From Diacronema lutheri (Eukaryota; Haptophyta; Pavlovophyceae; Pavlovales; Pavlovaceae): a stretch of 64,000 nt of DNA. The stretch spans positions 248,001-312,000 of the forward strand of contig JAGTXO010000030.1 in the NCBI GenBank assembly GCA_019448385.1. Direction: 5' to 3'. Position 1 is the stretch's first letter, and every line of letters begins with the position of its first letter. The notes under the pieces were generated by a model that saw only the letters and a program-made list of their open reading frames with translations, was not told the origin of the DNA and did not search any database. This document shows positions 1 through 7,846 of this stretch, piece by piece. A program made the translations under genes and the position numbers.

Positions 1-90
1 CGAGTGCTTGCGCTTCATGGCGTCTCACCGAACGCGCTCACCGCCCGACCGCCATCGTTCGAAAGCGCGGAGCACGTTCCGCACGCGAGG

Positions 91-747
91 ATGGCCTCGC
101 TCGCCGGCCTCGTCAGTAAACGGACGTTCAGCGCGATCGCCTTCGCGCCAGACGAGAGCGCGGCATCGGCGCCGTCGGACTTTGCGCGGCGCCAGCTCGA
201 GAAGTTCGGCTGGAAGGAGGGCAAAGGGCTCGGCAAGGCGGGGACGGGAGACGCCACGTTCATCGCAGTGCAGCGCAAGGACGACAACCTGGGTCTCGGC
301 GCCAAGACGGCGGCAGAGGTGCTGCGCCAGACGGCCGCACGGCGCATGGCCAACTCGGACACGGACGAATCCTTGGAGTCCGACGAGGCGTCCGAAGATG
401 CCGACATGAAGGTGTTCCGCGCGTGCGGCGGTATCCGGCTCGGCATGCGCGCGCAGGCGCCACAGACGGGCAAGCTCGCACGTCTTGCCGCGGCGGACGC
501 GGCCTTCATGGCGAGCATCGCTAGCCCAGCGCTTGCCCCTCACGCCCCGCCCGCGCCGCCGGCCGCCGCCGACAAGCGCAAGCGGCAGCCGACGGCCGCT
601 GCCGTCGGCGACGGCCTCGAGGATGCTCCCCGAGCGGCCGCCAAGGCTGCGCGCAAAGCCGCGCGCAAAGCCGCGCGAAGAGCGGAGCGCAAGGCAGCGG
701 CGAAAGCGGCCAAGGCTCCCAAGTCGCCCCATTCATCTGAAATGTGA
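91..747 (+). CDS. G-patch domain protein, GPATCH4-like
   Basis: Predicted nucleolar/RNA-processing protein of 218 residues. The N-terminal third carries a G-patch (FGWKEGKGLGK followed by GDATFIAVQRKDDNLGLG), the glycine-rich fold that binds and activates DEAH-box RNA helicases. A second conserved block (RLGMRAQ, then GKLARLAAADAAFMASI) matches the post-G-patch region of animal GPATCH4 as I remember it, which is why I prefer that family to PINX1. The C-terminus is Ala/Arg/Lys-rich (AARKAARKAARR), typical of nucleolar targeting tails. I chose the ATG at 91 because the G-patch follows closely; the frame stays open to the window edge, so an upstream exon cannot be excluded. Its stop lies only 5 bp from the stop of the convergent dehydrogenase gene. 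No intron is needed. Confidence 0.8.
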   Translation: MASLAGLVSKRTFSAIAFAPDESAASAPSDFARRQLEKFGWKEGKGLGKAGTGDATFIAVQRKDDNLGLGAKTAAEVLRQTAARRMANSDTDESLESDEASEDADMKVFRACGGIRLGMRAQAPQTGKLARLAAADAAFMASIASPALAPHAPPAPPAAADKRKRQPTAAAVGDGLEDAPRAAAKAARKAARKAARRAERKAAAKAAKAPKSPHSSEM

Positions 748-752
748 TTGTT

Positions 753-1856
753 TCAGAGCTTGGCGGCGACCGTTGCCTCGCTCTGCTCCCACAGCAGGCG
801 CTGAAGTGTCAGGTTGCGAGCCTGTGGATGCTTGGGCTCAGCGACGTTCGCAATCGGGATGTAATAACCGCCGTTGAACGGCAGCTCGGGCGATGTCGAG
901 AGGTACAGCTGCGTGAGCGCACCGTCCGCCGCGCTGAGGAGCGCTGCCTCAAAGAGCCATGAGAAGAAGGCGGTGACCGCCGTGGCGACCGAGCCGGCGG
1001 CGGCGGCCTCCGCCTGCATCTGCTCGTTCATGTGCCGCCCGAGCTCAGTCTTAATGATGCCCGGGTGGCACGAATATGCCGTCACGCGCGTCCCTTCGAG
1101 CCGATGCGCCAGCTCGCGCGCGAAGAGCACGTTTGCGAGTTTGGACTGACCGTACGCACGGCCATCCTCGTACTCGGCGCCACGCTCACCCCACAGATCG
1201 AAGCGGATTCCCGCGGCATACGCTTGCGACTCAGCTGCGGACGAGACGCTGATCACGCGCGCCGGCGCCGACGCCTTGAGCTTTTGGAGGAGGAGCTGCG
1301 TGAGGTAAAAATGGCCGACGTGGTTGGTGCCAATGTGCGCCTCGAGGCCGTCGGAGGTTCGCTCAAAGCCGTAGGTGAACGCCCTGCCGACAAAATCCTT
1401 GCCCGGACTTTTCATCACCCCCGCGTTGAGGACAAGCATGTGAAGCGGGAGGTTCAGCCTGTGGAAATCGCGCGCAAACGCGCCTACCGACGCGAGCGAG
1501 CCGAGGTCGAGCGGGAGGAAGCGGAGTTTGGGTGGCTTGGCGCGAGCGCCGGAAAGCGACGCGCGGATCGCTTCGACCGCCGCGTTGCCCTTGCTGGCTG
1601 ACCGCGCCGCGACGATCACCTCGGCTCCGTTGCGCGCGAGCTCGCGCGCGGTCTCGAGGCCGATGCCCGTGTTCGCGCCAGTCACGATCGCTACCTTGCC
1701 GGAGAGGTCGGGGATGTCTGAGGCAAAGAAGGGCTTGGGACTCGTGTACTTTGCGATCCATCCGCCGGCCGCGTATGACAACCAGAGAGGAAGTGCAGCG
1801 ACGGCGAGCACGGCGACGCCGATGCTCGCCGCGGCCACGCGCGAGAATCCGGGCAT
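753..1856 (-). CDS. Short-chain dehydrogenase/reductase, retinol-dehydrogenase/WWOX type
   Basis: A 367-residue NAD(P)-dependent oxidoreductase. A hydrophobic N-terminal segment (about residues 7-31) should anchor it in a membrane, as in retinol dehydrogenases. The Rossmann nucleotide-binding motif TGANTGIG lies at 59-66, the NAG structural motif at 144-146, the catalytic Ser in VISVSSAAE near 205, and the catalytic pair in YGQSK (Tyr235, Lys239). Length and motif spacing fit the RDH11-14/WWOX branch of the classical SDR family; the substrate cannot be read from sequence. It is a single uninterrupted exon from an ATG at 1856. It is divergent with the gene starting at 1916 and nearly abuts the G-patch gene tail-to-tail. 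Confidence 0.88.
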   Translation of the reverse strand: MPGFSRVAAASIGVAVLAVAALPLWLSYAAGGWIAKYTSPKPFFASDIPDLSGKVAIVTGANTGIGLETARELARNGAEVIVAARSASKGNAAVEAIRASLSGARAKPPKLRFLPLDLGSLASVGAFARDFHRLNLPLHMLVLNAGVMKSPGKDFVGRAFTYGFERTSDGLEAHIGTNHVGHFYLTQLLLQKLKASAPARVISVSSAAESQAYAAGIRFDLWGERGAEYEDGRAYGQSKLANVLFARELAHRLEGTRVTAYSCHPGIIKTELGRHMNEQMQAEAAAAGSVATAVTAFFSWLFEAALLSAADGALTQLYLSTSPELPFNGGYYIPIANVAEPKHPQARNLTLQRLLWEQSEATVAAKL

Positions 1857-1915
1857 GCTGGGATGTTATGTGTACCCATACCATAAAATAATAAGGTACC
1901 CCCATCGTCACCACG
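1857..1915. promoter_or_regulatory. Shared divergent promoter, SDR / membrane protein
   Basis: Only 59 bp separate the two start codons. The stretch is AT-rich (ATAAAATAATAAGG near 1882) in an otherwise very GC-rich setting. It also contains ACCCATACC, a motif seen again in two other upstream regions of this window. Inferred bidirectional promoter. Confidence 0.5.
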
Positions 1916-2551
1916 ATGGCGGCGACGATGGACTTCGTCGAGATGGGGTCCAGCTTGCGCGGCCGATCGACGACGCAACGCGCGAAGCCTCCGGTGCAGC
2001 TGTTGACGGCGGGTGGTGGCATTCGGATCGGCGTCAACACGGGCGCGTGCGAGCCAGCGACCAGGTCGGGCGCGGATCCTGCATCGGCCGCTCAGCCGGC
2101 GCGAGCCTTGTTCGTCTTTGTCGAGCCGCCGTTACTATCGGGCGTGGACAGGGACGGCTTAGACCACCTGCGCGTCGCAACGATCTCCGTGCTCGCCGTC
2201 GACGTTGCGCTCGTGATCCACCTCGCTGCAGTCGGGCTGGACGCTGGCGCAGCCGAGGACGACGCGCGGCGCACTCGCGCGCTCGTGAGCGCGGCCCTGC
2301 TCACAAACGCCGTCGGCGCGTTCGGGGTGGTGCGCTGCGCGAGCGTCGGCATTTGGCTCTTCTCCACCGCCGTCACGCTGCAGACCTTCCTCCTGCTTGA
2401 GCGGGTCCTCTCGTCATCGCAGGTCGTGCACCACGCGCTCCACGTGCTCGCGGCCATCCTCGCGTCCACACTTCGACAGTGGCTGGCGCACTCGTTCTTC
2501 CGGATCTCGTCGCCATCCCTCCTCGCGACGCCACAATTGCAGGGCCGGTGA
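1916..2551 (+). CDS. Unknown multi-span membrane protein
   Basis: I do not recognise this 211-residue protein. The first ~70 residues are polar and low in structure. After that come about four hydrophobic segments: around 85-106 (ISVLAVDVALVIHLAAVG), 120-140 (LVSAALLTNAVGAFGVV), 145-166 (GIWLFSTAVTLQTFLLLERV) and 172-188 (HHALHVLAAILAS). This suggests a four-helix membrane protein with a cytosolic N-terminus. The start is the first ATG after the AT-rich intergenic patch. It is divergent with the dehydrogenase gene and convergent with eRF3 (164 bp between stops). Intronless. The compact promoter and clean ORF support a real gene; the function is unknown. Confidence 0.6.
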   Translation: MAATMDFVEMGSSLRGRSTTQRAKPPVQLLTAGGGIRIGVNTGACEPATRSGADPASAAQPARALFVFVEPPLLSGVDRDGLDHLRVATISVLAVDVALVIHLAAVGLDAGAAEDDARRTRALVSAALLTNAVGAFGVVRCASVGIWLFSTAVTLQTFLLLERVLSSSQVVHHALHVLAAILASTLRQWLAHSFFRISSPSLLATPQLQGR

Positions 2552-2715
2552 GCATAGTGTACAGGCTAGTGGCGTACTGTTGGGCTGAGCGCCTGAATGG
2601 CCGGATGTGCGTGCCCAACATCGAGACGTGCCCGGCTGGTGCTGCGCGCTGGCCCGCGCCGCCCGCGCCGTGCGCGCGCGCGCGCGCCAGCGCCGCCTCC
2701 GCTGCGCTGCGTGGC

Positions 2716-4467
2716 TCAGTCCTTCTTGGCCTCGTCCGCGCTGGCGTCGATGATTTTGAGGATCTTGCCAATGCCGATGGTCTTGCCCTCGTCGCGCAGC
2801 GTGAACCTGCCGAGCTGCGCGCACACGTCGAAGGTCTCGACGCAAATGCTCTGCTCGACGTCGATGACGCACGTCACGACGCCGCCCGACTTGACAAACA
2901 TGGGCTTCTTCTTGGAGCGCTTGCCCGTCTTCTTGTCAATCTCGGCCGTCAGCTCGACGATCGAGCACTCCTCGGCGATCGCGTGGCAGTGCAGTACGGC
3001 CGTGTAGCCCGCCGAGAAGATCGACTTGTGCTCGAGGAGCTCGACGATGATCACCTGCGCCTCGAAGCGGCGGACGACGGGCGCGGGGTGCGCGACGTCG
3101 GAGAGGACGAAGCCCGGCTTGATGTCCTCCTCCGAGATGTCGCGCAGCTTGACTTTCACGTTCTCGCCGCCAAACGCGGTCGGCACGTCGTTCTCGTCGA
3201 GGGCAACCGAGTCGACGACGACGCGCGTGCGGTTTGGCATGAGCACGTAGCGCGCGCCCTCGACGAGCGTGCCCTGCTCGATCTTGCCCTCGATCACCGT
3301 CCCCATGTCCCGGTACTTGTCGATGATCGGCAGCCGGAGCGGCGCGTCCGGCTTGCGGTCCATCGGCGGCTGGCTATCGAGAACTTGGACAAAGCATCGG
3401 TCGTCGGCGCCCTGGAACCAGGGGCACACGTCGGCGGGGACGCGCGTGAGCACGTTGATGCCCTTCATCGCCGAGATGGGCAGGAAGATGACGTCGCGCT
3501 TCAAGTTGTACCCGCACTGACGCAAAAAGGGCGAGAGCTTGTCGCAGCACTCGCGGTAGCGCTCCTCGGACCATTCGACCGTCGAGTCGTCCATCTTGTT
3601 GATCACGACGACGAGCAGGCGCACGCCGAGCGTCTTGGCGAGGAGCGCGTGCTCGCGCGTCTGCCCGCCACGCTCAAACCCCGTCTCAAACTCGCCCTTG
3701 CGCGCCGAGATGACGAGCACGCCCACGTCCGCCTGGCAAGCGCCGGCGATCATATTGGGCACGTAGTTCTTGTGGCCGGGCGCGTCGAGGATGGTGTACC
3801 GCTTGGTGGCGGTCTCGAAGTGGGCGCGGCCGACTTGGACGGTTTTGCCCTTGGCGCGCTCCTCCTCGTCCGTGTCCATGATATACGCGAGGAACCACGA
3901 CTCTCGATTCTTCTCCTTGGCCTCCTTCTCGTACTTCTGCATCGACCGTTCGTCGACCTGCCCGGTGCTCAGCATCATCTGGCCGCAGAAGGTCGACTTG
4001 CCCGCGTCGACGTGGCCGATGAACACGCAGTTCACGTGCTCGCGCATGTCCGTGCGCTCGGCCGTTTTCGTCCCCTTTGCCTTTGGCTTGGCCGCGAGCG
4101 ACGCGTCGTCGAGCGCGTCGGCCAGCTCCGCCACGTCCGCCGTGCCCCGATCGTCGGGCGCGGTGTGCGCCTCGGGCGCGGGTCGCTCGCCGGACGCGCT
4201 CGGCGCGGCCGAATCCGCTGCCGCAGCCTCAGCCGCGCCGTCCTCCGCCGTCTCCGCGACCCAGCGCAGGGGCGGCGCACCCGCCTCCTCGGGCAGCGAC
4301 GGCGGCTCGGGCGCGTGCGAGGCCGACGGCGGCGCAGCCGGCGGCGCGGCCGGCGGCGCGGGCGGCGCGGGCGTCGCGGCGGGCTGCGCCGCGGGCACGG
4401 CGAAGCCTCCCGGCACGAACGTGCCCGCGTTCGGGTTGGGCACCCACGAGCGCGCGTTCGGGTTCAT
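2716..4467 (-). CDS. Eukaryotic release factor 3 (eRF3/SUP35/GSPT) GTPase
   Basis: Translation-termination GTPase of 583 residues that partners eRF1 at stop codons. The extreme N-terminus carries a PAM2 motif (VPNPNAGTFVPG, residues 9-20) that binds the MLLE domain of poly(A)-binding protein, preceded by a second NPNA at 2-5. A Pro/Ala-rich linker runs to about residue 140. The GTPase domain has G1 GHVDAGKST (151-159), G3 DAPGHKN, G4 NKMD and G5 SAMKG, and is followed by the two EF-Tu-like beta-barrel domains expected of the family. The ATG at 4467 was chosen because it places PAM2 at the N-terminus; the frame stays open further upstream but that part is antisense to the divergent neighbour. 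It is a single exon, divergent with the carrier-like gene at 4543. Confidence 0.95.
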   Translation of the reverse strand: MNPNARSWVPNPNAGTFVPGGFAVPAAQPAATPAPPAPPAAPPAAPPSASHAPEPPSLPEEAGAPPLRWVAETAEDGAAEAAAADSAAPSASGERPAPEAHTAPDDRGTADVAELADALDDASLAAKPKAKGTKTAERTDMREHVNCVFIGHVDAGKSTFCGQMMLSTGQVDERSMQKYEKEAKEKNRESWFLAYIMDTDEEERAKGKTVQVGRAHFETATKRYTILDAPGHKNYVPNMIAGACQADVGVLVISARKGEFETGFERGGQTREHALLAKTLGVRLLVVVINKMDDSTVEWSEERYRECCDKLSPFLRQCGYNLKRDVIFLPISAMKGINVLTRVPADVCPWFQGADDRCFVQVLDSQPPMDRKPDAPLRLPIIDKYRDMGTVIEGKIEQGTLVEGARYVLMPNRTRVVVDSVALDENDVPTAFGGENVKVKLRDISEEDIKPGFVLSDVAHPAPVVRRFEAQVIIVELLEHKSIFSAGYTAVLHCHAIAEECSIVELTAEIDKKTGKRSKKKPMFVKSGGVVTCVIDVEQSICVETFDVCAQLGRFTLRDEGKTIGIGKILKIIDASADEAKKD

Positions 4468-4542
4468 CACAGAACGTGGTCCGCCCGCGGCTTGGCGGGC
4501 GTCTCGACACGGGGACGACCCTCGCCCCCCCCAAATAATGTG
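4468..4542. promoter_or_regulatory. Shared divergent promoter, eRF3 / carrier-like gene
   Basis: 75 bp between the two start codons, containing a short C run and CAAATAATG just before the + strand start. No clear TATA element. Inferred bidirectional promoter. Confidence 0.45.
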
Positions 4543-5616
4543 ATGGCCGTACTGATCGAGCGGAGGGCCGGCGCGGCGATGGGCGGTTCGGTGCCCGCGG
4601 CGGAGAGTGACGACGAGGAGGCGCCACTGCGTGACGGCCCGCCGAGCCCGTCCGCGCGCGACCCGCTGCGCGCTTTCCGCCTCCAGTACGCCCTCGCCTC
4701 GCTCGCGCTCGGCGCGGCGGTCGGCGTCGTGGCGCTCGCGTGCGCGTGCGCGCTCGCGCCGCGCGCGGCGGGGGTGGCCGAGGCGACGGGCGCGTGGCGC
4801 GTGCTCGGCGCTGCGGCGCGGAGTGGCGTTGCCGGCGGCGCGTCGATGCTTCTCAACGTGTTCGCCTTCATGTGGCTGCGCACGACCGTGAACTATCAGC
4901 AAGCGCACGAGTCGGTCGGCGCGGCCGCCGCGCTCCAGCGGCTGTACGCCGAGGGCGGCGTGCCGCGCTTTTACCGCGGGCTCTTGCCCGCGCTCGTGCA
5001 GGGCCCACTCTGCCGCTTTGGCGACACCGCGGCCAACGCCGGCGTTGCCGCGCTGCTGCCCGCGCGCTGGTTTGCCTCGGCCGACCGGCACGCGCTCGCG
5101 ATCACGCTCAGCGCGGCGGCGCTCTCGGCGGCGTGGCGGCTGCTCATCGCCCCGATCGACACGCTCAAGACCACGCTGCAGGTCTCAGGCGCCGCCGCGG
5201 CGCGCCGTCTCCGACGCAAGACCGAACGCCACGGGCCGTGCGTCCTCTGGGACGGCGCCTACGGCGGCGCGGCCGCCTCAGCGATCGGCTACGTACCGTG
5301 GTTCCTCACCTACAACGTGCTCGACGCGCGCTTGCCCACGCCGCACGCGCGGCTCGGCTACGTCCTTCGCCACGCCCTCCTCGGCCTCTGCGCATCAGTC
5401 GCGTCCGACATCGCATCGAACGGCGCGCGCGTCGTCAAGGTGGTCAAGCAGACGTCGGCGGCACAGATCACGTACGGCGCGGCGCTGCGGCGCGTCGTTC
5501 GCGCCGACGGCGCCGGCGGGCTCTGCCGAGGGCTCGGCACCAAGCTCGTCGCCAACGCGCTGCAGGCGTGCGCATTCTCTGTGGGCTGGCGGCTGCTGCG
5601 CGACGCGATGGCGTGA
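4543..5616 (+). CDS. Divergent mitochondrial-carrier-family-like protein
   Basis: 357 residues, probably a mitochondrial solute carrier or one of its non-transporting relatives. Two features support this: the carrier signature PIDTLKTTLQ in the middle repeat, and repeated loops of the form RFYRGLLPALVQGPLCRFGDT and GGLCRGLGTKLVANALQA, which recall the family's YRG-GxxP loops. A hydrophobic N-terminal segment follows an acidic, disordered start (ESDDEEAPLRDG). The first and third repeats lack a clean PxDxxK motif (MWLRTTVNYQQ; GARVVKVVKQT), so this is a degenerate member; substrate unknown. The start is the ATG just after the shared promoter. A second in-frame ATG lies at codon 13. Intronless. 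Confidence 0.65.
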   Translation: MAVLIERRAGAAMGGSVPAAESDDEEAPLRDGPPSPSARDPLRAFRLQYALASLALGAAVGVVALACACALAPRAAGVAEATGAWRVLGAAARSGVAGGASMLLNVFAFMWLRTTVNYQQAHESVGAAAALQRLYAEGGVPRFYRGLLPALVQGPLCRFGDTAANAGVAALLPARWFASADRHALAITLSAAALSAAWRLLIAPIDTLKTTLQVSGAAAARRLRRKTERHGPCVLWDGAYGGAAASAIGYVPWFLTYNVLDARLPTPHARLGYVLRHALLGLCASVASDIASNGARVVKVVKQTSAAQITYGAALRRVVRADGAGGLCRGLGTKLVANALQACAFSVGWRLLRDAMA

Positions 5617-5954
5617 CACGGCGTGCGACGTGCGCAGACGCTGGGCGAGGCTCCGGGCATTGCGCACAGGCAGCAGAAGAACCCCCCCCCCCTCCCCTAC
5701 CCCTCGGCCGCCCACGCGGCGCTCGGGTCGTCGGCTCGTCGCCCTACCTCCGAACTGAGTTGCTTTGTTCGTCGCTGCCGCGTCCCGGAAATTACACACG
5801 GTTCTTGGTATATCTGTTCGAATGTCGCTATCCCACAACGTCGCGCGGGAATGGAGTTCGTCCATAGGAGAACCCTGAATTCGGCAATGAAGTTAAGTGT
5901 CCGCGCTGGTCATCGGAGTGAAATTGAAGTGAGGAGGGGTACGGGACGGTCGTC
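5617..5954. other. Intergenic region upstream of homeodomain gene
   Basis: 338 bp without a supported gene. A run of nine C lies at about 5683-5692. From about 5740 to 5954 the base composition drops well below that of the surroundings, which I read as promoter and 5' leader of the homeodomain gene. No tRNA or other RNA fold was recognised. Confidence 0.5.
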
Positions 5955-7235
5955 ATGGAAGGTCAGCGCTCCGAAGTGCCCCGTTCACTCCGGCAGGCCG
6001 CGCTCGCGGGTGCGCAGCAGCCGCCCGCGCTGGCACGACCGCTTCTGCTATCATCCGCCGAGCCGCTCGTCGTCGACGCGATGCCGCATGGCTGGGCGTC
6101 CGACTCGCCCGCGCGGTGGAACGTGACGAGCCAGCAGCGCAAGGTGCTCGAGCGGACGTACAGGACGCACCCGTACCCGGTGCTCGCGCTGCGCGAGCAG
6201 CTCGGCCGCGAACTCAGCGTGACACCGCGCCAGGTGCAAATATGGTTCCAGAACCGGCGGCAGCGCACGCGCCGCGGTGGCGCGGACGACGACGTGGACG
6301 ACGGCGAGGTCGACGACGCGTCGATCTGCGCGGTGATGGTGGCCGCAGGGCTCGGCTGCACCAATTCGTCGTCCAGCGCCTCAATGCCCAATGCCACGCC
6401 GCATGCCGGCAGCATTGCGCCCGCGTCGGGCGTCTCTCCCTCATGCGGCTCAGCGCGCTGCACGCCGCCGGCGCGCGCCCGCCTCGCAACGGCCGTGTCG
6501 CTGCCGCTTGGCGCGCGCGCGCTGCCAGGCGGCGGCGCCGAGCTCGCGGCGTTCCACATGCCGCACGATGCGCCCACTTACGCGCCAGCCGATCTCGCGC
6601 ACGTCTCGCACGCGCTGCCGCAGATGCCGCCATTCGCGTCGCTCCTGCGCGCGCCGCTCGTCGACGCAACGCCGCTCAGCGGCGGGTACGGCTCCTTCGT
6701 GCGCCCGTTCGGCTCGCGCGCGGGGCGCACGCGCGGCGCGCCTGTGCCCGCGTTTGCTGCCGGCCCGCACGGCGGCTGGCACCTCCCCTCCTTTGGGCTG
6801 GCTCTTGGCCTCGGCCACGCATGCAGCCGCGGTGCGCACGGGAACGGCACGAGCGCATCAGCGCACGGTGCGCGGTGCGCCGACGGCGCGGCGCTCACGA
6901 CGAGCGCGTGCGGCGCGCACAGTGGCGCACGCCAGGCCGACCTCGCCTCCGTCGCCAACCCGCCCGCGTCTCTTGGCGCGAGCCTCGCGATGGACAGTGA
7001 GGGATACCGAGGGCATGCGTCCGGCTTTGGCGGCGGCGGCGGCCAGTGCGGCGGGCACGCGGTGCTGGGCCTCGGCATGCACATGGCGGGCATGTGCGCG
7101 CTCGCTCACCCCATGAGCAGCGCGACCATCGCCGCGCTCAGCTGCGCCGACCTGATCGTCGACTCGGATGTGGACGGAGCAGCCGATGCGGTTCTGGTCG
7201 ACGTCGAGGCGATGGCGGACGAGATGCCGCTCTGA
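5955..7235 (+). CDS. Homeodomain transcription factor
   Basis: 426-residue DNA-binding regulator. A 60-residue homeodomain occupies about 50-109. Helix 1 contains QQRKVLERTY and the recognition helix reads VQIWFQNRRQRTR, keeping the invariant W48, F49, N51 and R53 of the family. The helix 1-helix 2 spacing is normal, so it is not of the TALE class. An acidic patch (DDDVDDGEVDD) follows the homeodomain directly. The remaining ~300 residues are Gly/Ala/His-rich and low in complexity, with no second domain that I recognise. The ATG at 5955 gives about 50 residues ahead of the homeodomain. It is a single exon. Targets cannot be inferred. Confidence 0.88.
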   Translation: MEGQRSEVPRSLRQAALAGAQQPPALARPLLLSSAEPLVVDAMPHGWASDSPARWNVTSQQRKVLERTYRTHPYPVLALREQLGRELSVTPRQVQIWFQNRRQRTRRGGADDDVDDGEVDDASICAVMVAAGLGCTNSSSSASMPNATPHAGSIAPASGVSPSCGSARCTPPARARLATAVSLPLGARALPGGGAELAAFHMPHDAPTYAPADLAHVSHALPQMPPFASLLRAPLVDATPLSGGYGSFVRPFGSRAGRTRGAPVPAFAAGPHGGWHLPSFGLALGLGHACSRGAHGNGTSASAHGARCADGAALTTSACGAHSGARQADLASVANPPASLGASLAMDSEGYRGHASGFGGGGGQCGGHAVLGLGMHMAGMCALAHPMSSATIAALSCADLIVDSDVDGAADAVLVDVEAMADEMPL

Positions 7236-7846
7236 CGCGCGGCCTTCTACGCGCAAACTCAACGAATGCGCCCGCGCGCACCACGCAGCGCGACGTCACG
7301 CCGGCGTGCGCCTCGCGTAGGCCCTCACTCGCGCGGCGAAGCGGCTCTACGCGTACGCCGCTCGCGGCCCGCCGCGGCCCTAAGAGGTGCCGCCGTGGCG
7401 GCTGTTCCTTGACAGTGTTCACGGCACCGCGCTGCGTACGCCCCTTCCTCTGACTCGTGTGCCTGTTGTCTGACACGTACACGGCAGCGCAGAGTGCTGA
7501 TACCGCGGGCGGCCGGCGCCACGTGTGCGCGCTCGCCTGGCACACCGCACACCACGCGCGCGTCGCGGCGCGCCTTCTCAACCAGACCTGTGAGCGCGTC
7601 GGCGCAGGCGAGGCCCATGCGGAAGGCTCGTGCGCTCTGACCACGCGTGCCAGCGCTCCGTCGAGCGCACGACTGGCGCGGATCCGCCCTGCGCTCGCGC
7701 CCGCGTCCACGGGATCCTGGCTAGCTGAAGTGGCTGTCCGCTTTCACACGGGTTCACTGGTTCAAGAGCCGCGAGCAACTCAAAAGTCGGCGGGAGGGAC
7801 TAGCGACGGCAACGCGCGGCACGCGCGGCGCGCCCGCCGTTTCGCC
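7236..7846. other. Intergenic region, no gene recognised
   Basis: 611 bp between the homeodomain stop and the Patched-like start. The open frames here are GC-driven and show no conserved motif. It should hold the terminator of the first gene and the promoter of the second. Confidence 0.45.

Noticed and set aside
2479-4542. Long + strand frame upstream of the carrier-like gene
   Set aside because: This is antisense to eRF3; residues are Arg/Leu/Val/Asp noise. The true start is after the shared promoter at 4543.
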